A stretch of 6,953 bases of DNA, taken from the NCBI RefSeq assembly GCF_039916245.1, contig NZ_JBDSLS010000189.1, positions 1 to 6,953 of the forward strand, given 5' to 3'. Origin of the DNA: Gelidibacter sp039916245. Lineage in GTDB: Bacteria; Bacteroidota; Bacteroidia; Flavobacteriales; Flavobacteriaceae. Every line of letters starts with the position of its first letter. The stretch's first letter is position 1. The notes below the pieces were generated by a model. The model made no database searches. It was not told the origin of the DNA and saw only the letters and a program-made list of their open reading frames with translations. A program made the position numbers and the translations under genes. This document shows positions 1-5,928 of the stretch, one piece after another.

Positions 1-1425
1 TCCGATGTATTCATAATCATTCGCCCATTCCTTGTGATTTTCAGCAAGTGCTTTTAAACTTTCACAAAAATAAACCGTTTCTGCGGTCGTTGTCGTCGGA
101 TGAATGGACATACGAATCCAACCCGGCTTACGAACCAATTCGCCCAAAGAAATCTCATTGGTCAATTCATTGGACATTTCCACGTCAACGTGCAATAAGA
201 AATGCCCATAAGTACCTGCGCAACTACAACCACCTCGTGTTTGGATTCCGAAACGATCGTTTAAAATCTTTACGCCCAAATTGAAGTGCAAATCATCAAT
301 ATAAAAAGAAATCACTCCCAATCTGTCTTGATGCTGACCCGCAAGAATATTCACGTTATCAATAGCATTGAGCTTCTCGAAAATATAATCGATAATTTCA
401 TGTTCGCGCTCAAGGATATTGTCAACTCCCATTTGATCCTTCAACTTAATGGCCAAAGCAGTTTTAATGGTTTGCAAGAATCCTGGAGTCCCACCATCTT
501 CCCGATCTTCAATATTATCGATGTATTTGTGCTCTCCCCAAGGATTGGTCCAGCTTACCGTACCGCCACCTGGACTATCAGGAATCATGTTTTTGTACAA
601 TTTTTTACTGAAGATCAAAACACCAGATGTGCCCGGCCCTCCAACAAATTTGTGTGGCGAAAAGAAAATAGCATCCAAGGCCTCTTCTTCATCTTCCGGA
701 TGCATATCAATATGAACATAAGGAGCAGAACATGCAAAATCTACAAAACAAACCCCACCATTTTGATGCATCAATTTAGCAATGGCATGATAAGGCGTTT
801 GAATTCCTGTCACGTTCGATCCGCCAACAACGGAGGCAATCTTAATAGGATGATCTTTATAGTGTTCAAGAAGTACTTTAAAATTTTCCATGCAGAATAA
901 GCCATCTTCTCCTGGAGGAATGACTTCCACTTTTGCAATGGTTTCCAACCATGACGTTTGGTTGGAATGGTGTTCCATATGCGTGATAAAAACAACAGGT
1001 TTTATTTCCGCAGGAACCACTGTATACTTTTGCATGTTTTCAGGCACTTTCAAACCCAAAATACGCTGAAATTTATTGATCGCTTCGGTCATTCCACTGC
1101 CACAACAAATCAACACATCATCATCGTTGCTATTCACATGATCCTTGATGATATGCTTTGCCTTGTGATAAGCCTTAGTCATTGCCGTGCCCGAAACAGT
1201 CGTCTCGGTATGCGTATTCGCGACGTAAGGCCCAAAAACATTCATCAACTTTTCCTCAATAGGTCGGTACAAACGCCCGGAAGCGGTCCAGTCGGTATAA
1301 ACGATTTTCTTCTTCCCATAAGGGGTCTCAAATTCCTGATCAATGCCTATAATATGCTTTCTGAACTGTTGAAAGTATTGCTCGAGTTCAGTTGTTTTTA
1401 AATGTGGTGTTACTGTTGAAATCAT
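1..1425 (-). CDS. Class V aminotransferase / cysteine desulfurase-like PLP enzyme (C-terminus cut by window edge)
   Basis: All 475 codons from the ATG at 1425 down to base 1 are open, so the gene runs off the window, probably with only a short C-terminal tail missing. The fold-type I PLP hallmarks of the SufS/NifS/CsdA group occur in order: MEHHSN with the PLP-stacking His at about 152, VDFACSAP with the PLP-nitrogen Asp at 229, SPHKFVGGPG with the Schiff-base Lys at 259, and TRGGCSCAG, where Cys402 (Arg397 +5) falls where SufS has its catalytic cysteine. A second cysteine, Cys400, lies two residues earlier. The usual DxxQ reads D-F-A-C, so the Gln that contacts PLP is replaced by Cys232. With about 475 residues it is longer than SufS (about 406). 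Family knowledge suggests cysteine or selenocysteine desulfuration or a related reaction in the cytoplasm; no suf or isc genes are adjacent, so the substrate is open. A leader of about 120 bases separates it from glmM, which suggests its own promoter. Confidence 0.9.
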   Translation of the reverse strand, partial: MISTVTPHLKTTELEQYFQQFRKHIIGIDQEFETPYGKKKIVYTDWTASGRLYRPIEEKLMNVFGPYVANTHTETTVSGTAMTKAYHKAKHIIKDHVNSNDDDVLICCGSGMTEAINKFQRILGLKVPENMQKYTVVPAEIKPVVFITHMEHHSNQTSWLETIAKVEVIPPGEDGLFCMENFKVLLEHYKDHPIKIASVVGGSNVTGIQTPYHAIAKLMHQNGGVCFVDFACSAPYVHIDMHPEDEEEALDAIFFSPHKFVGGPGTSGVLIFSKKLYKNMIPDSPGGGTVSWTNPWGEHKYIDNIEDREDGGTPGFLQTIKTALAIKLKDQMGVDNILEREHEIIDYIFEKLNAIDNVNILAGQHQDRLGVISFYIDDLHFNLGVKILNDRFGIQTRGGCSCAGTYGHFLLHVDVEMSNELTNEISLGELVRKPGWIRMSIHPTTTTAETVYFCESLKALAENHKEWANDYEYIG

Positions 1426-1448
1426 TCGAATTAAAATTTTCAAGTATT

Positions 1449-1526
1449 TTATCCCGTCCAATAACGGGATGAATTCCATTTCATGTTCATTTCAACGATA
1501 GTTATCTGCTTCAGATTCATGAACAT
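1449..1526 (-). other. Possible 25-codon leader open frame in the aminotransferase 5' region
   Basis: Inside the predicted leader, an ATG at 1526 opens a 25-codon frame that ends at TAA (1449-1451), 23 bases before the aminotransferase start. Its last codons (ending S-R-Y-W-T-G) are written by the hairpin at 1451-1470. It could be a short regulatory leader peptide. A frame of this size can also arise by chance in 100 bases, and there is no ribosome-binding evidence. Confidence 0.2.
1451..1470 (-). other. GC-rich hairpin in the aminotransferase leader
   Basis: ATCCCGT and ACGGGAT form a perfect 7-bp stem around a 6-base loop, ending 25 bases before the start codon at 1425. On the minus strand the stem is followed by A-rich sequence, not a T-run, so it is not a classic terminator for glmM. 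Upstream in the same leader are an 8-bp inverted repeat (ATGTTCAT 1483-1490 / ATGAACAT 1519-1526) and, inside it, a 5-bp hairpin (ATCTG 1504-1508 / CAGAT 1512-1516). Together they suggest a folded 5' leader. Confidence 0.4.
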
Positions 1527-1537
1527 TAAAATCCTCT

Positions 1538-1545
1538 CAAAGGTA
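1538..1545 (-). promoter_or_regulatory. Bacteroidota -7 box (TACCTTTG) upstream of the aminotransferase
   Basis: On the minus strand TACCTTTG matches TAnnTTTG exactly and begins directly after the glmM stop codon. It would start a transcript near 1531 with a leader of roughly 105 bases before the ATG at 1425. No TTG is seen at the expected -33 distance, so the support is one box only. Confidence 0.35.
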
Positions 1546-2934
1546 CTAAATATTTGCGATAGCCTTAATTTCAGCAATGATTTTATCAGCAAGTGCATCA
1601 GCTTCAACTTGTGAAGGCGCCTCGGTATAAATCCTGATAATTGGCTCGGTATTACTCTTGCGCAAATGCACCCAACTGTTGCTGAAATCTATTTTAACAC
1701 CGTCAATAGTCGTCAATTTTTCATCTTTATAACGCGCTTCCATCGTTTTTAAAATACCATCTACATCAATTTCTGGAGTCAAATCGATCTTTTTCTTGCC
1801 CATAAAATAATTTGGATAAGTCGCTCGAAGTGCACTTACAGACATTTCCTTTTCTGCCAGCAAACTTAAAAACAATGCCACACCCACAAGCGCATCACGG
1901 CCATAATGTAATTCCGGATAAATAATTCCGCCGTTACCTTCGCCTCCAATAATGGCATGATTCTTCTTCATCAATTCCACAACATTGACCTCTCCTACGG
2001 CACTGGCCTCATAACTTCCGCCATGTTTTTCAGTAACATCTCTCAAAGCTCTGGTTGAACTCATATTACTCACCGTATTTCCTGGGGTTTTGCTTAATAC
2101 ATAATCTGCACAGGCCACTAAGGTGTATTCTTCACCAAACATCTCCCCGTTTTCATCCACAAAAGCCAAACGATCCACATCAGGATCAACCGCAATTCCA
2201 AAATCAGCTTTCTCGGCAACGACCATCGCCGATAAATCTTGTAGATGTTCCTTTAAAGGCTCTGGGTTATGTGGAAAATGACCCGTCGGATCACAATACA
2301 ATTTTATCGCCTGGACGCCTAAACGCTCTAATAACAACGGAATAACAATTCCTCCGGTAGAATTGACACCATCGACCACCACTTTAAATTTGGCGTCTCT
2401 AATCGCTTTCTTATTGACCAACGGCATCTTTAAAACTTCATCAATATGAATATCGATATACGCTTCGTTTTTTGTGATTTTACCAAGATGGTCTACTTCA
2501 GAAAAATCCATGTGGTCATTTTCGGCTATTTCTAAAATTTTGGCACCTTCGGCAGCATTTAAAAATTCGCCTTTGGCGTCAAGGAGTTTAAGCGCGTTCC
2601 ATTGTTTTGGGTTATGGCTGGCGGTCAAAATAATTCCGCCATCAGCATGCTCCATTGGGACAGCAACTTCTACTGTAGGTGTTGTTGACAATCCAAGATC
2701 AATCACGTGAATGCCTAATCCTACTAGCGTATTCATGACTAAATTTTGGATCATTTCACCAGAAATTCGCGCATCGCGCCCCACCACAACACGGTAGTTT
2801 TCCTTGTGTCGCTGTTGCTTGATCCATACACCATAAGCCGCTGCAAATTTAACCGCATCAATTGGGGTCAAATTATCGCCAACTTTTCCGCCAATAGTAC
2901 CTCGTATTCCTGAAATTGATTTGATGAGTGTCAT
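1546..2934 (-). CDS. glmM: Phosphoglucosamine mutase-like alpha-D-phosphohexomutase
   Basis: The product (462 residues, ATG at 2934, stop TAG) is a cytoplasmic phosphohexomutase. As GlmM it would interconvert glucosamine-6-phosphate and glucosamine-1-phosphate, feeding UDP-GlcNAc for peptidoglycan and surface glycans. The four active-site loops are present in order: the phosphoserine loop TASHNP (Ser106), the metal loop DPDVDR (Asp250, 252, 254), the sugar-recognition loop GEGNGG (331-336) and the phosphate-binding loop RKSNTEP (425-431). Length matches the family. The third loop is GEGNGG, not the GEQSGH expected in proteobacterial GlmM; this form resembles archaeal-type mutases and, as I recall, Bacteroidota proteins annotated as GlmM. 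A phosphomannomutase or phosphoglucomutase role is therefore possible. The start codon touches the stop of the upstream acyltransferase (TAAATG), so translation is probably coupled and the two share a transcript. Confidence 0.9.
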   Translation of the reverse strand: MTLIKSISGIRGTIGGKVGDNLTPIDAVKFAAAYGVWIKQQRHKENYRVVVGRDARISGEMIQNLVMNTLVGLGIHVIDLGLSTTPTVEVAVPMEHADGGIILTASHNPKQWNALKLLDAKGEFLNAAEGAKILEIAENDHMDFSEVDHLGKITKNEAYIDIHIDEVLKMPLVNKKAIRDAKFKVVVDGVNSTGGIVIPLLLERLGVQAIKLYCDPTGHFPHNPEPLKEHLQDLSAMVVAEKADFGIAVDPDVDRLAFVDENGEMFGEEYTLVACADYVLSKTPGNTVSNMSSTRALRDVTEKHGGSYEASAVGEVNVVELMKKNHAIIGGEGNGGIIYPELHYGRDALVGVALFLSLLAEKEMSVSALRATYPNYFMGKKKIDLTPEIDVDGILKTMEARYKDEKLTTIDGVKIDFSNSWVHLRKSNTEPIIRIYTEAPSQVEADALADKIIAEIKAIANI

Positions 2935-4023
2935 TTATCTAAATTTATTTTTAAGTTTTAAAAAATAGGTTTCAAAGTATTTATATGAAAAATGAGCCAT
3001 TAAAATGGTCAATGCAAAAGTCAATATATAAATCAAAATAATCATTACCAAATCATTGAAAATTTCCATTTCTTGAACTTTCAAAAATAAAAAAACCACC
3101 GCATTCATAGCAATTACATGATACATGTAAATACCATAAGAAATGTGCCCTAAATGATGGAGTCGTTTATTACGGATTTGTTTACCACAATTATTATGTG
3201 CTAAAGTATGTATGAACAGCCCGAAGATAATCATTGTGAAAAGATTATAAAGCCATAAGGATTCAAAATAGAGCAGATCTGTAAAAAAGTAGAGCACTAC
3301 AGCACAAACAATCAACAACGGAATAATGCTTGATGACTTCAAAAATTCAAGCTGTTTTTTTTCTTCCAGAATGGCAATAATCCCACCAAAAAACAAAAAG
3401 AAGTACACAAAATAATATTGTCTTAAAAAATACAGTACATCTAAATGATACATTACAAAATAGAACACACTTAAAACAACCAACATTCTCAAAACCTTGG
3501 TTTTGGTTACAAAGTACATCAGAAGAGCGATCATAAAATAAAACTGTACTTCAATTCCAATAGACCACAATATCCCCAAAATCCCACCAGGAGCATAAAG
3601 TTTAGCAAACACGTTAGGCAGAAAAAAAACAGTCCATAAAATGCCTTCATGCAATTTATAATTGATTTCAAAAGGAATGCCCAAATAGGGTAAAATAACA
3701 TTGTAGAAAATAAAACCGAAACTAACAATAAGATAATAAAGCGGTAATATTCTTAAAGCCCGTCGTATATAAAATTTTTTAATGGAGAAGCGGCTCTGAA
3801 GCTTTTGTCTATAAATCAGTTTGATAATCAAAAATCCACTCAACACGAAAAACATATAAACAGCCTCTGTACCTCTGTTAAAAACAGGGATTATAGTGGC
3901 ACTCGGCAGTCCTTGATTAGAGGAGAGTTGTGGCAAATGAAAAAAAACAACCAATGAAGCTAAAATAAAACGTAAGGGATCTAAATTGGGTAATCTCTCC
4001 AAATTATAATTTTTGAAGACCAA
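2935..4023 (-). CDS. Acyltransferase-3 family integral membrane protein (OafA/YrhL-like)
   Basis: This is a multi-pass inner-membrane O-acyltransferase, a family that transfers acyl (often acetyl) groups to surface sugars. Read from the TTG at 4023 it has 362 residues, typical for the lone family domain. Visible marks: NLDPLRFILA then FFHL with the conserved His29, FFVLSGFLI (58-66), the Arg-rich YIRRALRILPLYY (85-97), LWSIGIEVQFYF with Glu158, SYGIYMYH (295-302), and hydrophobic segments throughout. There is no extracytoplasmic SGNH domain. No ATG is available in frame: TAA lies five codons before the TTG at 4023. A second TTG at 3999 would give a start followed by ERLPNLDPLRF, closer to usual family N-termini and downstream of the promoter box at 4021-4028. 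The substrate is unknown; coupling to glmM suggests an amino-sugar-containing glycan, but that is inference. Confidence 0.88.
   Translation of the reverse strand: MVFKNYNLERLPNLDPLRFILASLVVFFHLPQLSSNQGLPSATIIPVFNRGTEAVYMFFVLSGFLIIKLIYRQKLQSRFSIKKFYIRRALRILPLYYLIVSFGFIFYNVILPYLGIPFEINYKLHEGILWTVFFLPNVFAKLYAPGGILGILWSIGIEVQFYFMIALLMYFVTKTKVLRMLVVLSVFYFVMYHLDVLYFLRQYYFVYFFLFFGGIIAILEEKKQLEFLKSSSIIPLLIVCAVVLYFFTDLLYFESLWLYNLFTMIIFGLFIHTLAHNNCGKQIRNKRLHHLGHISYGIYMYHVIAMNAVVFLFLKVQEMEIFNDLVMIILIYILTFALTILMAHFSYKYFETYFLKLKNKFR
3986..4015 (+). promoter_or_regulatory. Candidate promoter for the AcpH-like gene (TTG ... TATAAT/TTTTTG)
   Basis: A TTG at 3986-3988 is followed after about 18 bases by TAATTTTTG (4007-4015), one base longer than TAnnTTTG and containing TATAAT at 4005-4010. 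It lies inside the start of the divergent acyltransferase and would leave a leader of about 20 bases before the ATG at 4043. The match is imperfect. Confidence 0.35.
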
Positions 4024-4028
4024 AAATA
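4021..4028 (-). promoter_or_regulatory. Bacteroidota -7 box (TATTTTTG) for the acyltransferase-glmM operon
   Basis: TATTTTTG on the minus strand fits TAnnTTTG exactly. It overlaps the TTG codon at 4023, so a transcript from it would begin near 4014, after that codon. If the box is used, translation must start at the TTG at 3999. No clear TTG sits at the -33 position. Confidence 0.35.
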
Positions 4029-4042
4029 CATATATTTATTGA

Positions 4043-4648
4043 ATGAATTTTTTAGCCCATATTTACCTTTCGGGAGATAACGAAATGATCACTATTGGAA
4101 ACTTTATTGCCGACGGCATTAAAGGCAAACGGTATCAAACTTATCCGAATGCCATTCAAGTTGGCGTTCTTTTACATCGCGAAATTGACACGTTTACCGA
4201 TGCGCATCCTACCGTTAGATTAAGTACCAAACGCTTACATCCCCGATACGGTCATTATAGTGGTGTGATTGTCGATATTTTATACGATCATTTTTTAGCT
4301 AAAAATTGGTCCTCCTATTCAGAAATACCATTAAAAATATATGTGGATGACTTCTATGAATCCTTGCGAATACATAATGATCTGCTCCCATCGCGCATAC
4401 AAAAAATGATGCCCTATATGCTTGCCGATAACTGGTTATTGAACTATGCGAAAATTGAAGGCATCCAAAACGCATTAAATGGCATGAACAGACGGACAAA
4501 AAATATTGTTGGAATGGATCGCGCCACCGACGAACTCAAGGAATTCTATCAGGAATTTGAAGCAGAATTCACTTCTTTTTTTGAGGAATTGCGTTTGTTT
4601 TCGAGTGAAAAATTAGCAGCGCTGAAGTTGGATTACACTTTGGAATAG
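4043..4648 (+). CDS. AcpH-like acyl carrier protein phosphodiesterase
   Basis: The 201-residue product resembles E. coli AcpH (193 residues) from the first residue on, which fixes the ATG start: MNFLAH, then GNFIAD (19-24), HREIDTFTD (45-53), VDILYDHFLAKNW (77-89) and, late, IQNALNGM (141-148), which parallels IQNVLNGM in AcpH. The acidic and His residues of these motifs (Asp24, His45, Asp49, Asp53, Asp78, Asp82, His83) fit the metal-binding set of this HD-like phosphodiesterase family. AcpH removes 4'-phosphopantetheine from holo-acyl carrier protein in the cytoplasm. There is no signal peptide or membrane segment. The gene diverges from the acyltransferase with 19 bases between start codons, so the promoters must overlap the coding ends. 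Family membership is clear; activity on acyl carrier protein in this organism is inferred. Confidence 0.88.
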   Translation: MNFLAHIYLSGDNEMITIGNFIADGIKGKRYQTYPNAIQVGVLLHREIDTFTDAHPTVRLSTKRLHPRYGHYSGVIVDILYDHFLAKNWSSYSEIPLKIYVDDFYESLRIHNDLLPSRIQKMMPYMLADNWLLNYAKIEGIQNALNGMNRRTKNIVGMDRATDELKEFYQEFEAEFTSFFEELRLFSSEKLAALKLDYTLE

Positions 4649-4666
4649 ATAATTAGGGCTGAGTTA

Positions 4667-4760
4667 TTTCACAGATTTACACTAAGAAACGTGGAGGTAC
4701 ACAGCGTTTTATTACATATTTCTTTGTGCATCTCATATTACTCAGTGTGTCTCTGTGAAA
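4667..4760. repeat. Imperfect inverted repeat made of a 21-base intergenic repeat family
   Basis: The outer ends TTTCACAGA (4667-4675) and TCTGTGAAA (4752-4760) are exact inverted copies. ACACT (4679-4683) pairs with AGTGT (4744-4748) on the same axis, and further pairs continue inward with mismatches and a one-base shift. The left arm (4668-4688) differs from the 21-base unit at 5783-5803 at only four positions, so both belong to one repeat family. It fills the gap between the AcpH-like gene and the next gene and could form a long hairpin or cruciform. Confidence 0.7.
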
Positions 4761-4764
4761 CAAC

Positions 4765-4772
4765 TATATTTG
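4765..4772 (+). promoter_or_regulatory. Bacteroidota -7 box (TATATTTG) for the membrane-anchored protein gene
   Basis: TATATTTG is an exact TAnnTTTG match. Transcription from it would begin near 4779, leaving an AT-rich leader of about 24 bases before the GTG at 4803 and excluding the in-frame GTG at 4755. No good -33 TTG is visible; the inverted repeat occupies that position. Confidence 0.45.
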
Positions 4773-4802
4773 CAACAACTATTTTTAACAAAAAAATCAT
4801 CC

Positions 4803-5522
4803 GTGGCAAGTCCGAAAAAAATATTAAAAATCGTAGCAGGAGTCATCGTCTTCTTTACGCTACCTACCCTTTTCCTATTTGGTATTTTATACTTTAAATA
4901 TAATGAAGAGTTACCCACAGGAATCGAAGGTCCGCAAGCGGAACAATTGGCGACAAAAATGCTAAATGCCCTCGATTATGAGGCCTATAAAAACACTGAC
5001 TATATAGAATGGACCTTCAATAAAAGACATCACTATAAGTGGAATAAGGCCGAAAATACGTGTGAAGTGTTTTGGAAAGCTTATAAAATCAATCTCGACT
5101 TGAACGATACCTCTAAGAGTAAAGCCTTTCAAAACGACATAAAAGTAGAAGGCAACTCGTCAAAAGAACTTATTGAAAAAGCAATCGTTTATTTTAATAA
5201 TGACTCATTCTGGTTAGTGGCGCCCTATAAAGTTTTCGATTCAGGAACACAGCGCAGCTTGGTAACTTTAGAAAATGGCCAAGAAGCACTTTTAGTCACT
5301 TACAGCTGTGGAGGCACTACGCCTGGAGATTCTTATCTGTGGCATTTGGATGCTTCAGGAAAACCAACAAGCTTCCAAATGTGGGTGAACATTTTACCAA
5401 TTAACGGTTTGGAAGCCACTTGGAGCGATTGGACAACCACCGAAAGCGGTGCGCAATTACCAACTTTTCATAAGTTTATGGTCATTGGCATAGAGATCAC
5501 GGATATAGTTGGACAGAAATAA
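4803..5522 (+). CDS. Membrane-anchored conserved protein of unknown function
   Basis: I do not recognise a named family, though the pattern recalls hypothetical proteins of flavobacteria. From the GTG at 4803 the product has 239 residues: a short basic start (SPKKILK), one hydrophobic segment at about 8-31 that looks like an uncleaved anchor, then a soluble domain probably in the periplasm. That domain begins GPQAEQLATKMLNALDYEAY (43-62) and is rich in Trp and Tyr; SCGGTTPGDSYLWHLD (168-183) suggests a beta-strand fold comparable to LolA-like or lipoprotein-sorting domains, which is a guess. Cysteines are at 87 and 169. There is no lipobox. The frame stays open to a GTG at 4755, but that codon lies inside the inverted repeat and upstream of the -7 box, so 4803 is preferred. 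It is convergent with the gene ending at 5929. Confidence 0.75.
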   Translation: MASPKKILKIVAGVIVFFTLPTLFLFGILYFKYNEELPTGIEGPQAEQLATKMLNALDYEAYKNTDYIEWTFNKRHHYKWNKAENTCEVFWKAYKINLDLNDTSKSKAFQNDIKVEGNSSKELIEKAIVYFNNDSFWLVAPYKVFDSGTQRSLVTLENGQEALLVTYSCGGTTPGDSYLWHLDASGKPTSFQMWVNILPINGLEATWSDWTTTESGAQLPTFHKFMVIGIEITDIVGQK

Positions 5523-5559
5523 ATTATGAGTTCCCCCCTTCGCAAAAGCTGCGGACGGG

Positions 5560-5584
5560 CAGTGTTCAGTGTTCAGTGTTCAGT
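5560..5584 (+). repeat. Heptamer tandem repeat (CAGTGTT)n, 3.6 copies
   Basis: CAGTGTT is repeated exactly three times and followed by CAGT, starting 38 bases after the stop codon at 5522 and reading in the sense direction of that gene. A weak GC-rich inverted pair (TTCGCA / TGCGGA, 5539-5554) precedes it. Confidence 0.85.
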
Positions 5585-5643
5585 AAAAATTATGTTTTTC
5601 AATTGAATTAACCGATTTATTTCTAAAAAATAAACGACACATG

Positions 5644-5856
5644 TTTCACAAAATAATATGTAATAGCAAAAATTTTCAACTACCCACTACCGACTATAAT
5701 CTAGCAACTATAGCCCCTGCCTTCAGCCGTTGTGACTATGAATGTAACCGTGAATGCTATTACACAGAGTTGCACAAAGGAAACACAGAGTTTCACAAAG
5801 AAATTGGTTCTAGTAAAAACTTTTAACTTCCCACTAACAACTAAAACCTGAGAACT
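5644..5856. repeat. Diverged direct repeat, two blocks 147 bases apart, heptamer-phased
   Basis: The blocks starting at 5644 and 5791 align without gaps for about 65 bases at roughly three-quarters identity: both open with TTTCACAAA, then AGYAAAAAYTTT, then a run in which ACT recurs every seven bases. ACT falls at 5679, 5686, 5693 and 5707 in the first block and at 5826, 5833, 5840 and 5854 in the second; the one missing ACT is at the same place in both (5700 and 5847). No gene is supported here: the 61-codon open frame from 5641 is simply repeat read in frame. Confidence 0.65.
5762..5803 (+). repeat. 21-base tandem repeat, two copies
   Basis: Units 5762-5782 and 5783-5803 have the form ACACAGAGTTKCACAAAGRAA and differ at two positions. 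The second unit runs into the second block of the 147-base direct repeat. Related units form the inverted repeat at 4667-4760. Confidence 0.75.
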
Positions 5857-5880
5857 ATTGTCCTATCTGCTGCCCTTGAG

Positions 5881-5924
5881 ACTGTGACTGCGACTGCCAA
5901 CTGAAGACTGCCAACTGAAGACTG
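5881..5924 (-). repeat. CAGTNNN heptamer array after the stop of the Tudor-like gene
   Basis: On the plus strand ACTG recurs at 5881, 5887, 5893, 5900, 5907, 5914 and 5921: two six-base steps, then exact seven-base steps. The core is two perfect copies of the 14-base GACTGCCAACTGAA (5892-5905, 5906-5919). On the minus strand it reads as CAGTCTT and CAGTTGG alternating, starting about four bases after the TAG at 5929-5931, thus in the sense direction of that gene. Confidence 0.8.
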
Positions 5925-5928
5925 AATT

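Noticed and set aside
286..900. 204-codon plus-strand open frame, plus others at 48-284, 449-715 and 958-1401
   Set aside because: They are antisense to the aminotransferase, whose minus frame is open over all 475 codons and carries every PLP-enzyme motif. These frames have no recognisable content.
2055..2710. Plus-strand open frames inside glmM (2055-2345, 2474-2710)
   Set aside because: They are shadows of the well-supported mutase on the other strand.
4755..4802. GTG at 4755 as start of the membrane-anchored protein
   Set aside because: The codon lies in the inverted repeat and upstream of the exact -7 box at 4765-4772; the GTG at 4803 leaves a natural short N-terminus before the anchor.
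5616..5634. Perfect 7-bp stem TTTATTT/AAATAAA as a terminator
   Set aside because: All pairs are A-T, the loop is 5 bases, and no T-run follows; such stems are expected in AT-rich sequence.
5641..5826. 61-codon plus-strand open frame between the convergent genes
   Set aside because: It is made of the 21-base tandem repeat and the heptad-phased block read in one frame (21 is divisible by three), so its openness is explained by repetition.
5560..5924. CRISPR array
   Set aside because: The repeats are 7-21 bases, degenerate and without spacers of constant length, and no cas genes are present.
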